The notes: a model not told the origin generated them from the sequence alone. A stretch of 39,423 nt of DNA from Clostridia bacterium (GCA_017938205.1 JAGBCA010000033.1:1-39423); one strand, 5' to 3'; shown: positions 31,130-39,423, counted from the stretch's first letter. A program made the numbers and translations.

Positions 31130-31768
31130 TTATGCAAGGATCTTCTTCACGCACTCTGCGATTCTCTCGCACTTGCAGTTTGCAAAGAAGAGCTCCTTAA
31201 AGTTCTTCGTGCCAAGCGCGCCGAGAACGAGCTCGCGATCCAGGTTTTCAAGAATATAGCAGATATCGGTGTGCGTTACCTTCTTCACCTCATCGAGTAT
31301 CTTCTTGTTTCTCTGCTCGGGAACGGCTCTCTCTCTGGGATAGCCAAGACCCCACTCGGAAACGAAGAGCTTCTCGAATACGTACTGAAGGTTGAGCTCG
31401 CAGCCCCAGCCCCAGCCCTTTGCAAAGGGCATTGCGATGGCGTTACCGTTGTTCACCTGGGTGAACTGATATGCATCGGTGGGATCCACTACGTGGCCGC
31501 AGAGAACGCCCGGGAATGAGTTGCAGGCGAGCATAGCGCCCTCACCCGTGCCGCAACCGGTGATAACGAGGTCGCAAGCACCGGAGTTCAGAAGAACGGC
31601 GGAGAGGATACCGATCTGCACGTAGGTAAGCTGCTCCTTATCCTCTGCAGAATACATACCGTAGTTAAACACCTCGTGACCAAGGGGCTCAACGACCTTC
31701 TTCAAAGTATCACAGATCAGCGCATTCTTTGCTGCCTGGCTGTTTTCATTGATCAAAGCGATTTTCAT
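31130..31768 (-). CDS. RpiB/LacA/LacB-type isomerase, long form (DhuI-like candidate)
   Basis: A 212-residue member of the RpiB/LacAB aldose-ketose isomerase family. The family core is visible: NYGMYS after the first strand, then TGCGTGEGAMLACNSFPGVLCG with the catalytic cysteine region. Classic RpiB and LacAB are about 150 residues; this one has an added C-terminal region from about residue 150 (GYPRERAVPEQRNKKILDEV). From memory, this long group includes streptococcal DhuI, the isomerase for 4-deoxy-L-threo-5-hexosulose uronate, the product of polysaccharide lyases. That would link it to the heparinase-fold genes in this window, but it is inference. It is 37 bp after aspS without a terminator, so it is likely co-transcribed. 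Confidence 0.8.
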   Translation of the reverse strand: MKIALINENSQAAKNALICDTLKKVVEPLGHEVFNYGMYSAEDKEQLTYVQIGILSAVLLNSGACDLVITGCGTGEGAMLACNSFPGVLCGHVVDPTDAYQFTQVNNGNAIAMPFAKGWGWGCELNLQYVFEKLFVSEWGLGYPRERAVPEQRNKKILDEVKKVTHTDICYILENLDRELVLGALGTKNFKELFFANCKCERIAECVKKILA

Positions 31769-31805
31769 TATTATTATGTCCTTTCGTTTTTATAATCGGG
31801 AAAAA

Positions 31806-33092
31806 TTACGGCGTCAGACGGTTCGGGCCGCGGAAGAGGAACTGAACCTCCTTGATGGAAAGGCCAAGGAAGAGCATGGTCAGACGGTCAATACCGATAC
31901 CAAATCCTCCATGAGGAGGACAGCCGTACTTGAAGAACTGCAGATAGAACTCAACGTCCTTGGCAAGTCCCTTCTCCTCTGCCTGCTTGAGAAGCACGTC
32001 ATAGCGGTGCTCTCTCTGCGCACCCGTGGTGATCTCCACGCCGCGCCAGATCAGATCATAGCCCTGGGGAACGCCTGCCTCGTCTCTCATATGATAGAAG
32101 GCGCGCTCCTTGGCGTTGTAATCGGTGATAAAGAGGAACTCGTGACCGAACATATCCTCGCAGAGTTTCTTCGTCATACGCTCGGCATCGGTGGTGAGGT
32201 CGCCCTTGAGCTCGTCGGGCACCTTATAGCCGTAACGCGCCTCCAGCTCCTTATATACGTCGCAGAGCTTCATTCTGGGGAAAGGCAGAGTGGGAACGAC
32301 AACGGGAATACCAAACGCCGCCTCGATCTCGTCTCCATGCTTCTCCTTCACCTTTGCAAGCGCATAGGTAAGAAGCTCCTCCTCCATCTTCATCACGTCC
32401 TCAAAGCTATCGATATAGGAGAACTCCAGGTCGAAGCCCGAAAACTCGGTGGCGTGCTTATTGGTGTAGGACTTCTCGGCACGGAACACAGGTCCGGTCT
32501 CAAAGATGCGCTCAAGGCCGGCAGCCATTGCCATCTGCTTATAGAACTGAGGAGACTGTGCAAGATATGCCTTGGTGTCAAAATACTTCACCTCGAAAAC
32601 GTCCGAGCCGGACTCGCTTGCCGCGCCGATCAGCTTCGGCGTATGGATCTCGATGAAGTTTTTCTCTATCAAAAATTCACGCATTGCGCCAACCAAAGTG
32701 GTTTGCAGCTTGAGCATCAGATGGTTGATATCACGGCGAAGATCGATCCAGCGGTAATCCATCTTCACGTCGATCTCGGAATCGTCCTTGATCGGAATGG
32801 CATCTGCAAGCGACTCGATCTTCATCGAAGAAGGATACATCTCCTTGCCGCCCATCTTCACGTACTCGCTGAGCACGACCTCACCCTCAAAGGTAACGAC
32901 GGACTGCGGTGTGAGCTTATCCAGCATCTCGATCATCTCGGAGTGCTTCTCCTTCTCCACGGTCACCTGAAGCTTGCCCGTGATATCCTTAACAACGATG
33001 AAGGCCATCGTTTTCTTGTTGCGGAAATTCTCAACGAAGCCGCTCACACGGCACACGCCGGGCACAACGTCCTTAATATAGGTTCTTTCCAT
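31806..33092 (-). CDS. aspS: aspartyl-tRNA synthetase, archaeal type
   Basis: A 428-residue class IIb synthetase of the archaeal/eukaryotic type. It has an N-terminal OB anticodon-binding domain (1 to about 100), motif 2 FRAEKS with its loop (203-215) and motif 3 GFGIGIDRL (396-404), but lacks the large GAD insertion of bacterial AspRS (about 590 aa). AYLAQSPQFYKQ marks it as AspRS rather than AsnRS. Archaeal-type enzymes may be non-discriminating, charging tRNA-Asn for later amidation. The residue that differs between discriminating (Trp) and non-discriminating (His) forms appears to be Glu21 here, so specificity cannot be called. It has a consensus promoter and an AAAGGA ribosome site. Confidence 0.9.
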   Translation of the reverse strand: MERTYIKDVVPGVCRVSGFVENFRNKKTMAFIVVKDITGKLQVTVEKEKHSEMIEMLDKLTPQSVVTFEGEVVLSEYVKMGGKEMYPSSMKIESLADAIPIKDDSEIDVKMDYRWIDLRRDINHLMLKLQTTLVGAMREFLIEKNFIEIHTPKLIGAASESGSDVFEVKYFDTKAYLAQSPQFYKQMAMAAGLERIFETGPVFRAEKSYTNKHATEFSGFDLEFSYIDSFEDVMKMEEELLTYALAKVKEKHGDEIEAAFGIPVVVPTLPFPRMKLCDVYKELEARYGYKVPDELKGDLTTDAERMTKKLCEDMFGHEFLFITDYNAKERAFYHMRDEAGVPQGYDLIWRGVEITTGAQREHRYDVLLKQAEEKGLAKDVEFYLQFFKYGCPPHGGFGIGIDRLTMLFLGLSIKEVQFLFRGPNRLTP

Positions 33093-33132
33093 TTTTTACG
33101 TCCTTTCTTGAAATAACAAACTTACTCTATCT

Positions 33133-33161
33133 ATTATAAAATAATAGAAGGAAAAAGTCAA
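33133..33161 (-). promoter_or_regulatory. promoter of aspS
   Basis: TTGACT (33156-33161) and perfect TATAAT (33133-33138) on the minus strand, 17-bp spacer, 40 bp upstream of the aspS start. I saw no T-box leader between it and the gene. Confidence 0.85.
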
Positions 33162-33206
33162 GAGATATAAAAAATCTTCTCGGTTTGATCGCGTAAAAAT
33201 ATAAAA

Positions 33207-33244
33207 AGAGAGAACAGATCGGTTTTTGCCGAAATGTTCTCTCT
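33207..33244 (-). terminator. terminator of the secreted-protein operon
   Basis: A 10-bp perfect stem AGAGAGAACA with TGTTCTCTCT plus a small inner CGG/CCG stem. On the minus strand it is followed by TTTTATATTTTT. It lies 66 bp after the small-protein gene. Confidence 0.88.
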
Positions 33245-33310
33245 TCGTTTTTGAAGCTTGTGGCCTTTAGATATTAGCCGACCATGCTCCGATTTTCATT
33301 GTCTTGGAGC

Positions 33311-33478
33311 TTACAGCTTCAGAACGGTGCCGTCCTCGCTCCAGTTCCAATCGCCGTCACTGTTGCCGACGTCTACCGTGGGGGTATTCCAGTCGTTCAA
33401 GGTGCCGGAGGAGGTGATCACGTCCTCTTTAGCGAAGGAAAGAAGCTCCGCTTCGGGGGCAAGGTATTTCTTTTTCAT
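33311..33478 (-). CDS. 55-residue Trp/Asp-rich small protein
   Basis: A 55-codon gene with an excellent ribosome site (AAAGGAGGG, about 8 nt before the ATG). The N-terminal half is MKKKYLAPEAELLSFAKEDV followed by ITSSG. The second half is rich in Asp, Asn, Gly and Trp (Trp30, Trp44, Trp46), with DGDWNWSEDG, and the protein ends VLKL. There is no signal peptide, membrane segment or cysteine. The N-terminal pattern (KKxYxxPExE...F..EDVI..SG) recalls small proteins I have seen in Clostridia and Bacteroidetes, with no function known to me. It begins 19 nt after the 1907-residue secreted protein and before a strong terminator, so it shares its transcript. A leader-core layout like that of a modified peptide precursor is possible, but no modifying enzyme is present in this window. 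Confidence 0.75.
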   Translation of the reverse strand: MKKKYLAPEAELLSFAKEDVITSSGTLNDWNTPTVDVGNSDGDWNWSEDGTVLKL

Positions 33479-33497
33479 CGTGGGATCCCTCCTTTCT

Positions 33498-36400
33498 TTA
33501 CTGCGCGTTTACATATGCATCTGCATAGTATGCGTAGTTATAAAGTGCCTGTACGGCAGCGCTTTCACCGCCGATACCCTTGAGATAGTTTGCAAGGTTG
33601 TAGTTATAGGTGTAATCCTCGTCTGCAACGGTGATCGTCATATCACCAAAGAACTCGTTTACGTAGAGTCCCTCGAAGATAACGATGCCGTCCGTGATGT
33701 TTGCACGCTCGCTGCGGCCTGTTGCAAGAACGAGATTTACTTCCTTACCCTCGGCATCGGCCGTGCCCGAAATCGCGATTGCGATCGTGTCGTCCAGCTG
33801 GAAGGCGATGCTCGAAAGGAGACCGTCCTTCTTATTTCCGGAATCGGCACCGGTCAAGGTCTGTGCCTCGTAGCCTGCGGGAGCCTCGACGTCTGCAAGG
33901 AAGCTTGCATTTTCTGCCGCTGCTCTTACGTACTCTACCATAGCGTAGGTAAGATTCTGTGCCTTGATGATCTCGGCATCCTCCGTTTCTGCGAGAACTG
34001 CCTTTGCGTAGCTGCCGATACCGGTGGTGAGCGTATGAACGCGGCCATTGATGCTTACGGTAACCTCGATGGCATCATCCGCTATGTTGGGAGCAAGTGC
34101 CGTGGCAAGCACGTAGTATCCACCCTCAGCCACCATCGTGGAAAGAACGAAGGTCTCGCCGTTCAGCGTTACGGTTGCGCCTGCAAGTGCCTCGGAGAGA
34201 AGAAGGTTCATGCCGATCTTGCTCTGCAGCGTGAGGTTCATCTTCATGGTGCCGGGCTTCACAGCTGCAAGCTTTATAGTTGACTTGTTTTCGCCCGTGG
34301 TAACGGTTACGTTACCGAAGGTGTAGCCGAATACGCCGTCAACGATCACGCCACCGTGCGTTGCCTCTTCGCCGAGCAGCCAGTTCTCGGTAAGGCCAAA
34401 GCCCCATTCAACGGGTGCAAATCCGTCTGCATAATAGCTCATCATCTTGTAGGTCTTGCCTTCCATCGTCACGTTCGAATATGCAACCGTAAGACCGGAA
34501 ACGTCAACACCATTGAAGCCCAAAGCAAGGTCTGCATCGGTAGAAACGAGGGGAGAAACGTAGGTGATATAAGCGTGGAAGTCGGTTGCTACGCCTTCTA
34601 CCTTATAGTTAACCGTGATCTTCTCGGTCAGCGTTACGTTAACGAAATCGCAGTTATCAAAGACGAACGGAGAGGATGCACTTGCGGAAGCGATCGAAGA
34701 GGATTCACCGTAGCCCTTCACGAGAATCTTTGCGCCGTTCGGAGAATAGAACACGCAATTCGTTGCGGTGAGGTTATTGGCACGGTAACAGTCTACTCTG
34801 AAGATCGCAGCAACGTCATTCGTGCAGATAAAGGTTGCGTTCTGGAGAACGACCTTCTGAGAAACGGTTGCGATCACGTCGGAGCCCTCGTAGATGTAAG
34901 TACCGCCGTTCAAGTCAAGGGACTGAGCGGAGTAAGATTCGATAGCGCTAAAGAGCTGACCCTTGGTGCGAACGGTGATATTGTTATCCGCGTTCTCGAT
35001 GTTAAATCTAGCGTAAGCACCCTCGCCAACGCCGAAAAGGGTTGCGGTGGAATTGTTGATGATCTGCGCGCCCGATGCGGAGGACTTCAGCGTGAAGACT
35101 CTTCCGGCTCTGCACTCCAGAGCAAATACGGCAGGCTTGTAAGCATTCTGCGTGCCGGGCGTTGTTTCCTTGAAGTTCGCCGCGGAGAGGTTGATACCAA
35201 CAAGGGTGGAATCGATCGTCAGCGTCTGACCGTTCAGATCCAGCGTGATCGCGCCCTTCAGCAAGCTATCGTAATAGTCACGGTTGTAGCCGCCGGAGGA
35301 AGAAGCAATGACAGGACCAAAGCCCATAGCCTTGGTGAGGTTCATTTCCGTGTAAAGCACGATCTCGTAGGGTGCTGCGGGGTTGTTAAAGAGCTCGTAG
35401 AACTTATCGCCAACGGCGGTAGCATTCTCGCACTCAGACATACCAACACCGTAGAGCAGGCCGGTATCCAGATCGGTGTAAACGAATGCGGGAATATCTT
35501 CCTTCGAGAAAGCAACGAGAATCGTTACTTCGCCTGCGGCGATCACTTCGCCGTTCTCAAAATACGTGGGCTGCGAAGCATAATCGTAAACGGGATCCAG
35601 TTTGAGAACGCCGTCCGTAAGCTCTGCAAAATCACCTGCGTCTACGGGAGGCGTGGTGCCAACCATCCAGTAGTCCGTGCCAACGTCCTCACGGGTGAGA
35701 AGAAGAGCGGTGGAGGGATCGGTGATGATCTGGCCGTCAAGCTCGTAAGTCACGCCGTTCACAGTGATGGTGGAAACGGTGGTGGAGTGCGCAAGATACT
35801 GCGCACCGGTGGATGCGTTCAGATTTGCGGAGGAATAAAGACCGGAGGTCGTGCCGTACTTGCAGCTCAGGTAGGTGAACGTTCTGCCGTTCGGCTGATA
35901 CATAGGAAGCACATTGATAAAGGTACAGCCGGAGAAGGTTGCGTCAACCGCGGGAGTTGCCCAAGAGGAAAGCGCCACGCCACCCGTCTGATTGGGAGAA
36001 ATAAATACGCACTTCGTGAAGGTTCTTGCCGAGGTCGAACGATAGTACAGAGGAGAGGTTGCGGGATTGGAGAGAATAAAGGTCGCGTTAGAAACGTTCA
36101 GCACGTGATTGGCGCCACCCAGTCTCGACATCAGCAGGAAATAACTTGCCGCACTGTCAACAGACTGCACGTACGTACCGCCAAGGAGCGCAGCGCTGGA
36201 GCCGTACATATCAGAGTTGATCTGACCGCAGGTCACCGTCAGATTGTCCTTGTACTTTCCGGTTGCGGCAGAGGTCTTCTCGCCGATATAAACGTGAGCG
36301 TTAGGCTTAACGTTGTGGGATGTGCCTGCGGGATCCGTGTAGTTATACTCGTCGTTATCGGAGACGAAGAAGATCTTATTGCCTGCATTGATCTCGCCGC

Positions 36401-39221
36401 CCATGCGGGAGGAGTAGATATACATGTAAGCTGCCTTGATCCTCAGAGCCTGGGTCGATGCGCTGCCGCCGGTAATCGTCATCTCGTAGCCGTTGATATC
36501 CAGCCAGAACTGAGCGCCCTCAACGGTAGCCTCGTCAGCAGACGAGCTCTTCAGCTGCTTGCACTGCACGGTCACGTAGTCAAACGAAACGTCAGACCAA
36601 AGGGTGATCGTCGCGCCGGGATCCATTGCCGCAAGATATGCGCGAAGCTTGGTGCCTGCGGTTGCCGCATCGGTGTGATAGGTGGTCTCGCCGTTCACCT
36701 CAACGGTGTAGTAGGCACGCACGCCCTCGGTGTCGTCCGTATAGGCTGCGTTATAAGCACCGTCGTAAGCAAAAACGACGTTCGGGGTTTCGATGTAGTA
36801 ATAGTATCCGTCCTCGCGGAGCGTTCCGTAGGGCTCGGTGGCAGATGCGGGATCCACGTACTTCTTGCTCGACTCAACGAAGATCTTCGCCGCGTCAAGA
36901 TCCTTGGCAACGTAGAACTCCTTCGTGCCGTCCAGCCAGGTCACGGTGTTGTAGGTATAAGCACTTGCGTTCACGGTATTCGTTTCATCTGCCGTTACGG
37001 AGCCGGTCGCGCCGTCCACCGTGGCAGAAACGCCGTAAAACTCACAGTTCGTAAACTTCGGCTTTGCATTTGAGGTAGCAAAGAGAACGGGGGTATTGCC
37101 GTCCTGGGAATAGAACTTGCAGTTATCGATGGTGGGATTGCCCGATGCAACGCCGTTCAGCTCAGCGGGAGATCCGGCAAACTCTGCATCCGAGGCAAGC
37201 ACTGCTTTCGTGCCGGGATAGACATAGAAGCTTGCGTTCTTCAGCGTATAAAGGCGTCTGGAAACGTCAAGGAATGCCGTTCTCGCCGAGGTCTGATAGT
37301 AATGGCCGCCAATGACGTGGGCACCGCTGCCGTAGTTATAGCAGGTGATGACGTCGGTATGGAAGATGATGTTGTCCACGTAATTGCCCGATCCGTCGTC
37401 GCCGAGATAGATCGTACCGCCGTCGTTGGCGAACGCAATGCCGTTGGTCTGCTCGGCGTAATAGTGCGCGCCGGGCTTCGAGGAATAAACGTACATCTTT
37501 GCGTACGTCACGTCGCTTCTCTGCTGAACCGTCACGTTATGGCCGTTGAGGTCAAGCTTTGCGATATAGCCGGAGGAGTCGGTTTTAAGGCTGAAGGAGG
37601 TAACGTCCACATCCTCATAAAGCGTCAGCGTCGGGCCGCCTTTTCCCTCGGTATTGGCCGCCGTCAGATAGGTATGCGCGTTGTCAGTGGTGTGATAGTT
37701 CACACCGGTGTTGTCCTTGACGGTGTAATAGATCTTCACCTGCTCACCGAGATCCTTGCGCACTGCGTTGAAGGCAGCGTCGTATTCGATCACGGAAACG
37801 GGCTCGTAGACGTAATGCATCGTCTTGCCGTCATTGGTCAGCACCTCATGCGGTGTGATTTCCACCTTGGAAAAAGGATGGCTTTCAACGAACAGCTGTG
37901 CCGCCTCAAGCGAGGTAACGTAATAGTGCGCGGTCGAGCCATCAAGCCAGGTAGCGGTCTTGAAGGTCACGGCATCCTCAAAAACGTTGGCCGCAAGCGT
38001 ATCGGTGGCCTCTGTGGGTGCGGTGATCGTTCCGGTGCCCGTACCGCGGATCGCTGCCGTTGCTCCGTAGAAGGTGCAACCGCTGAAGGAAAGCTTTGCA
38101 GAGTTGGTAGAAGAGAGGATCTCTGTTTTATCCGAGCAATAGAACTTGCAGTTCTTGATTGACGTTTCTCCTGTGGAAATTGCGTTATACGACGCAGCGT
38201 TCGAGGGAACGGAGCAGGTATACGCCTCATCGGAGAATACCGAGTTTCCGGCAAGCGGATAGAAGGATGCGTTTTCGATCGTTTGTACGCGGCGAAGCAC
38301 ACTGAAGAGACCGGTCGTCGGGCCGTTAGCAGTCTGATAATAATGTCCGCCGTAAACGTGCATACCGTTCGAGCCGTACTGCGCGTGGCAGACCTGCTTT
38401 GTGTGGAAGGAGATATTGTCTGCATTTCCGCCGTTTGATTCCTTGTCACCAAGATAAACGCCGGCATCATCGGACAGGTACGCCAGTGTATTCGTGTTCG
38501 GCTGATACCAATGTGCGCCGGGCTTCGAAGAATAAATATGGAAGCCAACGCCCTTGATCTCCCAGGTGTTCGCGGTGGAATTGTTCACCACGTTGTGGCC
38601 ATTGAGGTCAAGATAGCAGGGACGTCCGGTGATACGGTTGCTCGATACGTACCAGTTGGCGGTGAAGGAGGTGCAGTTCACGTCCTCATAGAGCGTAACT
38701 GTGATGCTCTTCGTTGTGGCAAGACGCAGGACGGTATAGGAGGAGGCTCCCGTGTTCGTTCCGTCTCCCTTGTCACCCGTATTGGAGGAAGAGAAGAAGG
38801 TATTCACGTCGTCCGTGAGGTGATAAACCGTGTTGGTCACGGATTCCAAAGCCTCTACAGAGGTGTAGTACACCTTATCCGCGCCGGAGGCTATGATCTT
38901 TTTGCCTGCCATTTCTGCCGTAACGGTCAGATCCGTCAAAGCGGTATCTTCGCCCTCAACGGTGAAGGCCCAGCCCTCGGTGGCGTCGTCCTTATAAAGA
39001 GTATTGTTCGCTCCGTAATAGAGCTTGGTGCCATCATCCGTTGTTGTAAATTCCTTCGGCGTGATGACCGAATCAACGGCGACCGTCTCGGTCGAGCCGT
39101 CGGGATAAACAACGGTTGCGGCAGTTGCCGTGCTATCGTCTGCTAAGGTGGCTACCGTAAAGATACCAACCAAGAGCACGAGAGAAAGCACCAGCAAGAG
39201 AATTTTCTTTGCGCTTTTCAT
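33498..39221 (-). CDS. 1907-residue secreted protein with four beta-helix-like modules
   Basis: A very large exported protein with a signal peptide (1 to about 27, KKILLLVLSLVLLVGIF, cleavage near ATLA-DD). Four repeats at about 175-395, 530-735, 872-1105 and 1287-1530 share the same order of phrases: xxLYEDVxxTSF, then LDLNGHxV, YSSKPGAHxY, GGHYYQT, (E/K)NASFY and two NCxFY or GCTFY rungs. These are typical of parallel beta-helix proteins such as pectate-lyase-like adhesins. Modules 1 and 2 are closest, and 4 is most divergent. Linkers also repeat (TWLDGxxxxYV...A..FVES). The last 300 residues are a separate domain ending YNYAYYADAYVNAQ. There is no LPxTG, lipobox, dockerin or C-terminal membrane anchor. 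The pattern suits surface binding or a glycan lyase-like fold; no catalytic residues could be assigned. Confidence 0.82.
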   Translation of the reverse strand: MKSAKKILLLVLSLVLLVGIFTVATLADDSTATAATVVYPDGSTETVAVDSVITPKEFTTTDDGTKLYYGANNTLYKDDATEGWAFTVEGEDTALTDLTVTAEMAGKKIIASGADKVYYTSVEALESVTNTVYHLTDDVNTFFSSSNTGDKGDGTNTGASSYTVLRLATTKSITVTLYEDVNCTSFTANWYVSSNRITGRPCYLDLNGHNVVNNSTANTWEIKGVGFHIYSSKPGAHWYQPNTNTLAYLSDDAGVYLGDKESNGGNADNISFHTKQVCHAQYGSNGMHVYGGHYYQTANGPTTGLFSVLRRVQTIENASFYPLAGNSVFSDEAYTCSVPSNAASYNAISTGETSIKNCKFYCSDKTEILSSTNSAKLSFSGCTFYGATAAIRGTGTGTITAPTEATDTLAANVFEDAVTFKTATWLDGSTAHYYVTSLEAAQLFVESHPFSKVEITPHEVLTNDGKTMHYVYEPVSVIEYDAAFNAVRKDLGEQVKIYYTVKDNTGVNYHTTDNAHTYLTAANTEGKGGPTLTLYEDVDVTSFSLKTDSSGYIAKLDLNGHNVTVQQRSDVTYAKMYVYSSKPGAHYYAEQTNGIAFANDGGTIYLGDDGSGNYVDNIIFHTDVITCYNYGSGAHVIGGHYYQTSARTAFLDVSRRLYTLKNASFYVYPGTKAVLASDAEFAGSPAELNGVASGNPTIDNCKFYSQDGNTPVLFATSNAKPKFTNCEFYGVSATVDGATGSVTADETNTVNASAYTYNTVTWLDGTKEFYVAKDLDAAKIFVESSKKYVDPASATEPYGTLREDGYYYYIETPNVVFAYDGAYNAAYTDDTEGVRAYYTVEVNGETTYHTDAATAGTKLRAYLAAMDPGATITLWSDVSFDYVTVQCKQLKSSSADEATVEGAQFWLDINGYEMTITGGSASTQALRIKAAYMYIYSSRMGGEINAGNKIFFVSDNDEYNYTDPAGTSHNVKPNAHVYIGEKTSAATGKYKDNLTVTCGQINSDMYGSSAALLGGTYVQSVDSAASYFLLMSRLGGANHVLNVSNATFILSNPATSPLYYRSTSARTFTKCVFISPNQTGGVALSSWATPAVDATFSGCTFINVLPMYQPNGRTFTYLSCKYGTTSGLYSSANLNASTGAQYLAHSTTVSTITVNGVTYELDGQIITDPSTALLLTREDVGTDYWMVGTTPPVDAGDFAELTDGVLKLDPVYDYASQPTYFENGEVIAAGEVTILVAFSKEDIPAFVYTDLDTGLLYGVGMSECENATAVGDKFYELFNNPAAPYEIVLYTEMNLTKAMGFGPVIASSSGGYNRDYYDSLLKGAITLDLNGQTLTIDSTLVGINLSAANFKETTPGTQNAYKPAVFALECRAGRVFTLKSSASGAQIINNSTATLFGVGEGAYARFNIENADNNITVRTKGQLFSAIESYSAQSLDLNGGTYIYEGSDVIATVSQKVVLQNATFICTNDVAAIFRVDCYRANNLTATNCVFYSPNGAKILVKGYGESSSIASASASSPFVFDNCDFVNVTLTEKITVNYKVEGVATDFHAYITYVSPLVSTDADLALGFNGVDVSGLTVAYSNVTMEGKTYKMMSYYADGFAPVEWGFGLTENWLLGEEATHGGVIVDGVFGYTFGNVTVTTGENKSTIKLAAVKPGTMKMNLTLQSKIGMNLLLSEALAGATVTLNGETFVLSTMVAEGGYYVLATALAPNIADDAIEVTVSINGRVHTLTTGIGSYAKAVLAETEDAEIIKAQNLTYAMVEYVRAAAENASFLADVEAPAGYEAQTLTGADSGNKKDGLLSSIAFQLDDTIAIAISGTADAEGKEVNLVLATGRSERANITDGIVIFEGLYVNEFFGDMTITVADEDYTYNYNLANYLKGIGGESAAVQALYNYAYYADAYVNAQ

Positions 39222-39271
39222 TGTTTTTCTCCTTTTTTATATATTTGTTTTTTGGGTTATAACGCAAATTC

Positions 39272-39300
39272 ACTGCGCCGAGCATCACATTCGGCGCAGT
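39272..39300. other. GC-rich hairpin in the leader of the secreted protein
   Basis: A perfect 10-bp stem ACTGCGCCGA with TCGGCGCAGT around a 9-nt loop, 51 bp upstream of the start codon, in an otherwise AT-rich spacer. It has no U-tract on either strand, so it is unlikely to be a terminator; a 5' leader structure is more likely. A second, AU-rich stem TTTTTGGT/ACCAAAAA (39323-39345) lies next to it. No convincing promoter was seen in 39301-39423. Confidence 0.55.
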
Positions 39301-39423
39301 TTAAAAATAGAAACTTCGGGTTTTTTTGGTAGAAATCACCAAAAAGAGAAATGTAATTTTGTTTAAAAATTGTAATTTAAAAATAAATTCACAATTTTTT
39401 TAAAAATTATCTTAAAATTCTGT

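Noticed and set aside
33093-33161. T-box leader in front of aspS
   Set aside because: Only 40 bp separate the -10 box and the start codon, too short for a T-box; no specifier stem or antiterminator sequence.
33311-33478. Lanthipeptide or lasso peptide precursor
   Set aside because: No cysteine in the small protein and no modifying enzyme, protease or transporter in the window. Kept as an open small-protein finding, not as a RiPP call.
34356-37073. A 905-codon open frame on the plus strand, antisense to the giant secreted protein
   Set aside because: It has no ribosome site or recognisable domain, and its composition is unlike a protein of this genome. It comes from codon bias of the true gene, which avoids codons that read as stops on the other strand.

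Overview
The window looks like part of a chromosome from an anaerobic, Gram-positive Clostridia-type bacterium (Bacillota), probably an uncultured gut lineage. The best evidence is the run nrdR-yicC-remA-rpoZ-priA-def-fmt-yugP-rsmB-rlmN-rsgA, a typical Bacillota housekeeping order. Supporting signs are purine-rich AGGAGG-type ribosome binding sites, near-consensus sigma-A promoters with 17-bp spacers, lipoboxes of the LASC type and an archaeal-type aspartyl-tRNA synthetase. No rRNA, tRNA, CRISPR array, insertion sequence or phage gene was seen.

Region 1 (1-190) is a short array of three-base-loop hairpins separated by an ACTTCACT motif. Region 2 (207-16602, all on the minus strand) is a carbohydrate-catabolism locus built from four transcription units with their own promoters: (a) a neutral-ceramidase-fold hydrolase; (b) four tandem paralogous heparinase II/III-fold proteins; (c) a GH20-type hexosaminidase; (d) an operon of DegT/DnrJ aminotransferase, AraC regulator, Gfo/Idh/MocA dehydrogenase and two related amidohydrolase-2 proteins. 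None of these proteins shows a signal peptide, so they should act in the cytosol on imported material. No transporter is present in the window.

Region 3 (16777-19200, plus strand) starts from a promoter divergent to unit (d) and encodes a ROK sugar kinase, a GmhA-like SIS isomerase translationally coupled to it, and a membrane protein. It ends at a bidirectional terminator. Region 4 (19213-29970, minus) holds a lone small lipoprotein and then the long housekeeping operon from nrdR to rsgA, which ends in a second, related lipoprotein. The usual gmk (between remA and rpoZ) and the usual Stp phosphatase and PrkC kinase (between rlmN and rsgA) are absent.

Region 5 (30015-33161, minus) has a PAP2 membrane phosphatase and an aspS-rpiB pair. 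The RpiB-like protein belongs to the long (about 212 aa) form and may be an isomerase for unsaturated uronate, which would fit the lyase-like genes of region 2. Region 6 (33207-39423, minus) is a 1907-residue secreted protein with four beta-helix-like repeat modules, followed 19 nt downstream by a 55-residue Trp- and Asp-rich small protein on the same transcript. The large secreted protein with its small companion, and the four-paralog lyase locus, are the most likely places for undescribed biology.

No gene-free stretch exceeds 300 bases. The longest spacers (9191-9383, 16603-16875, 19591-19803, 33093-33310, 39222-39423) contain the promoters, terminators and hairpins listed.
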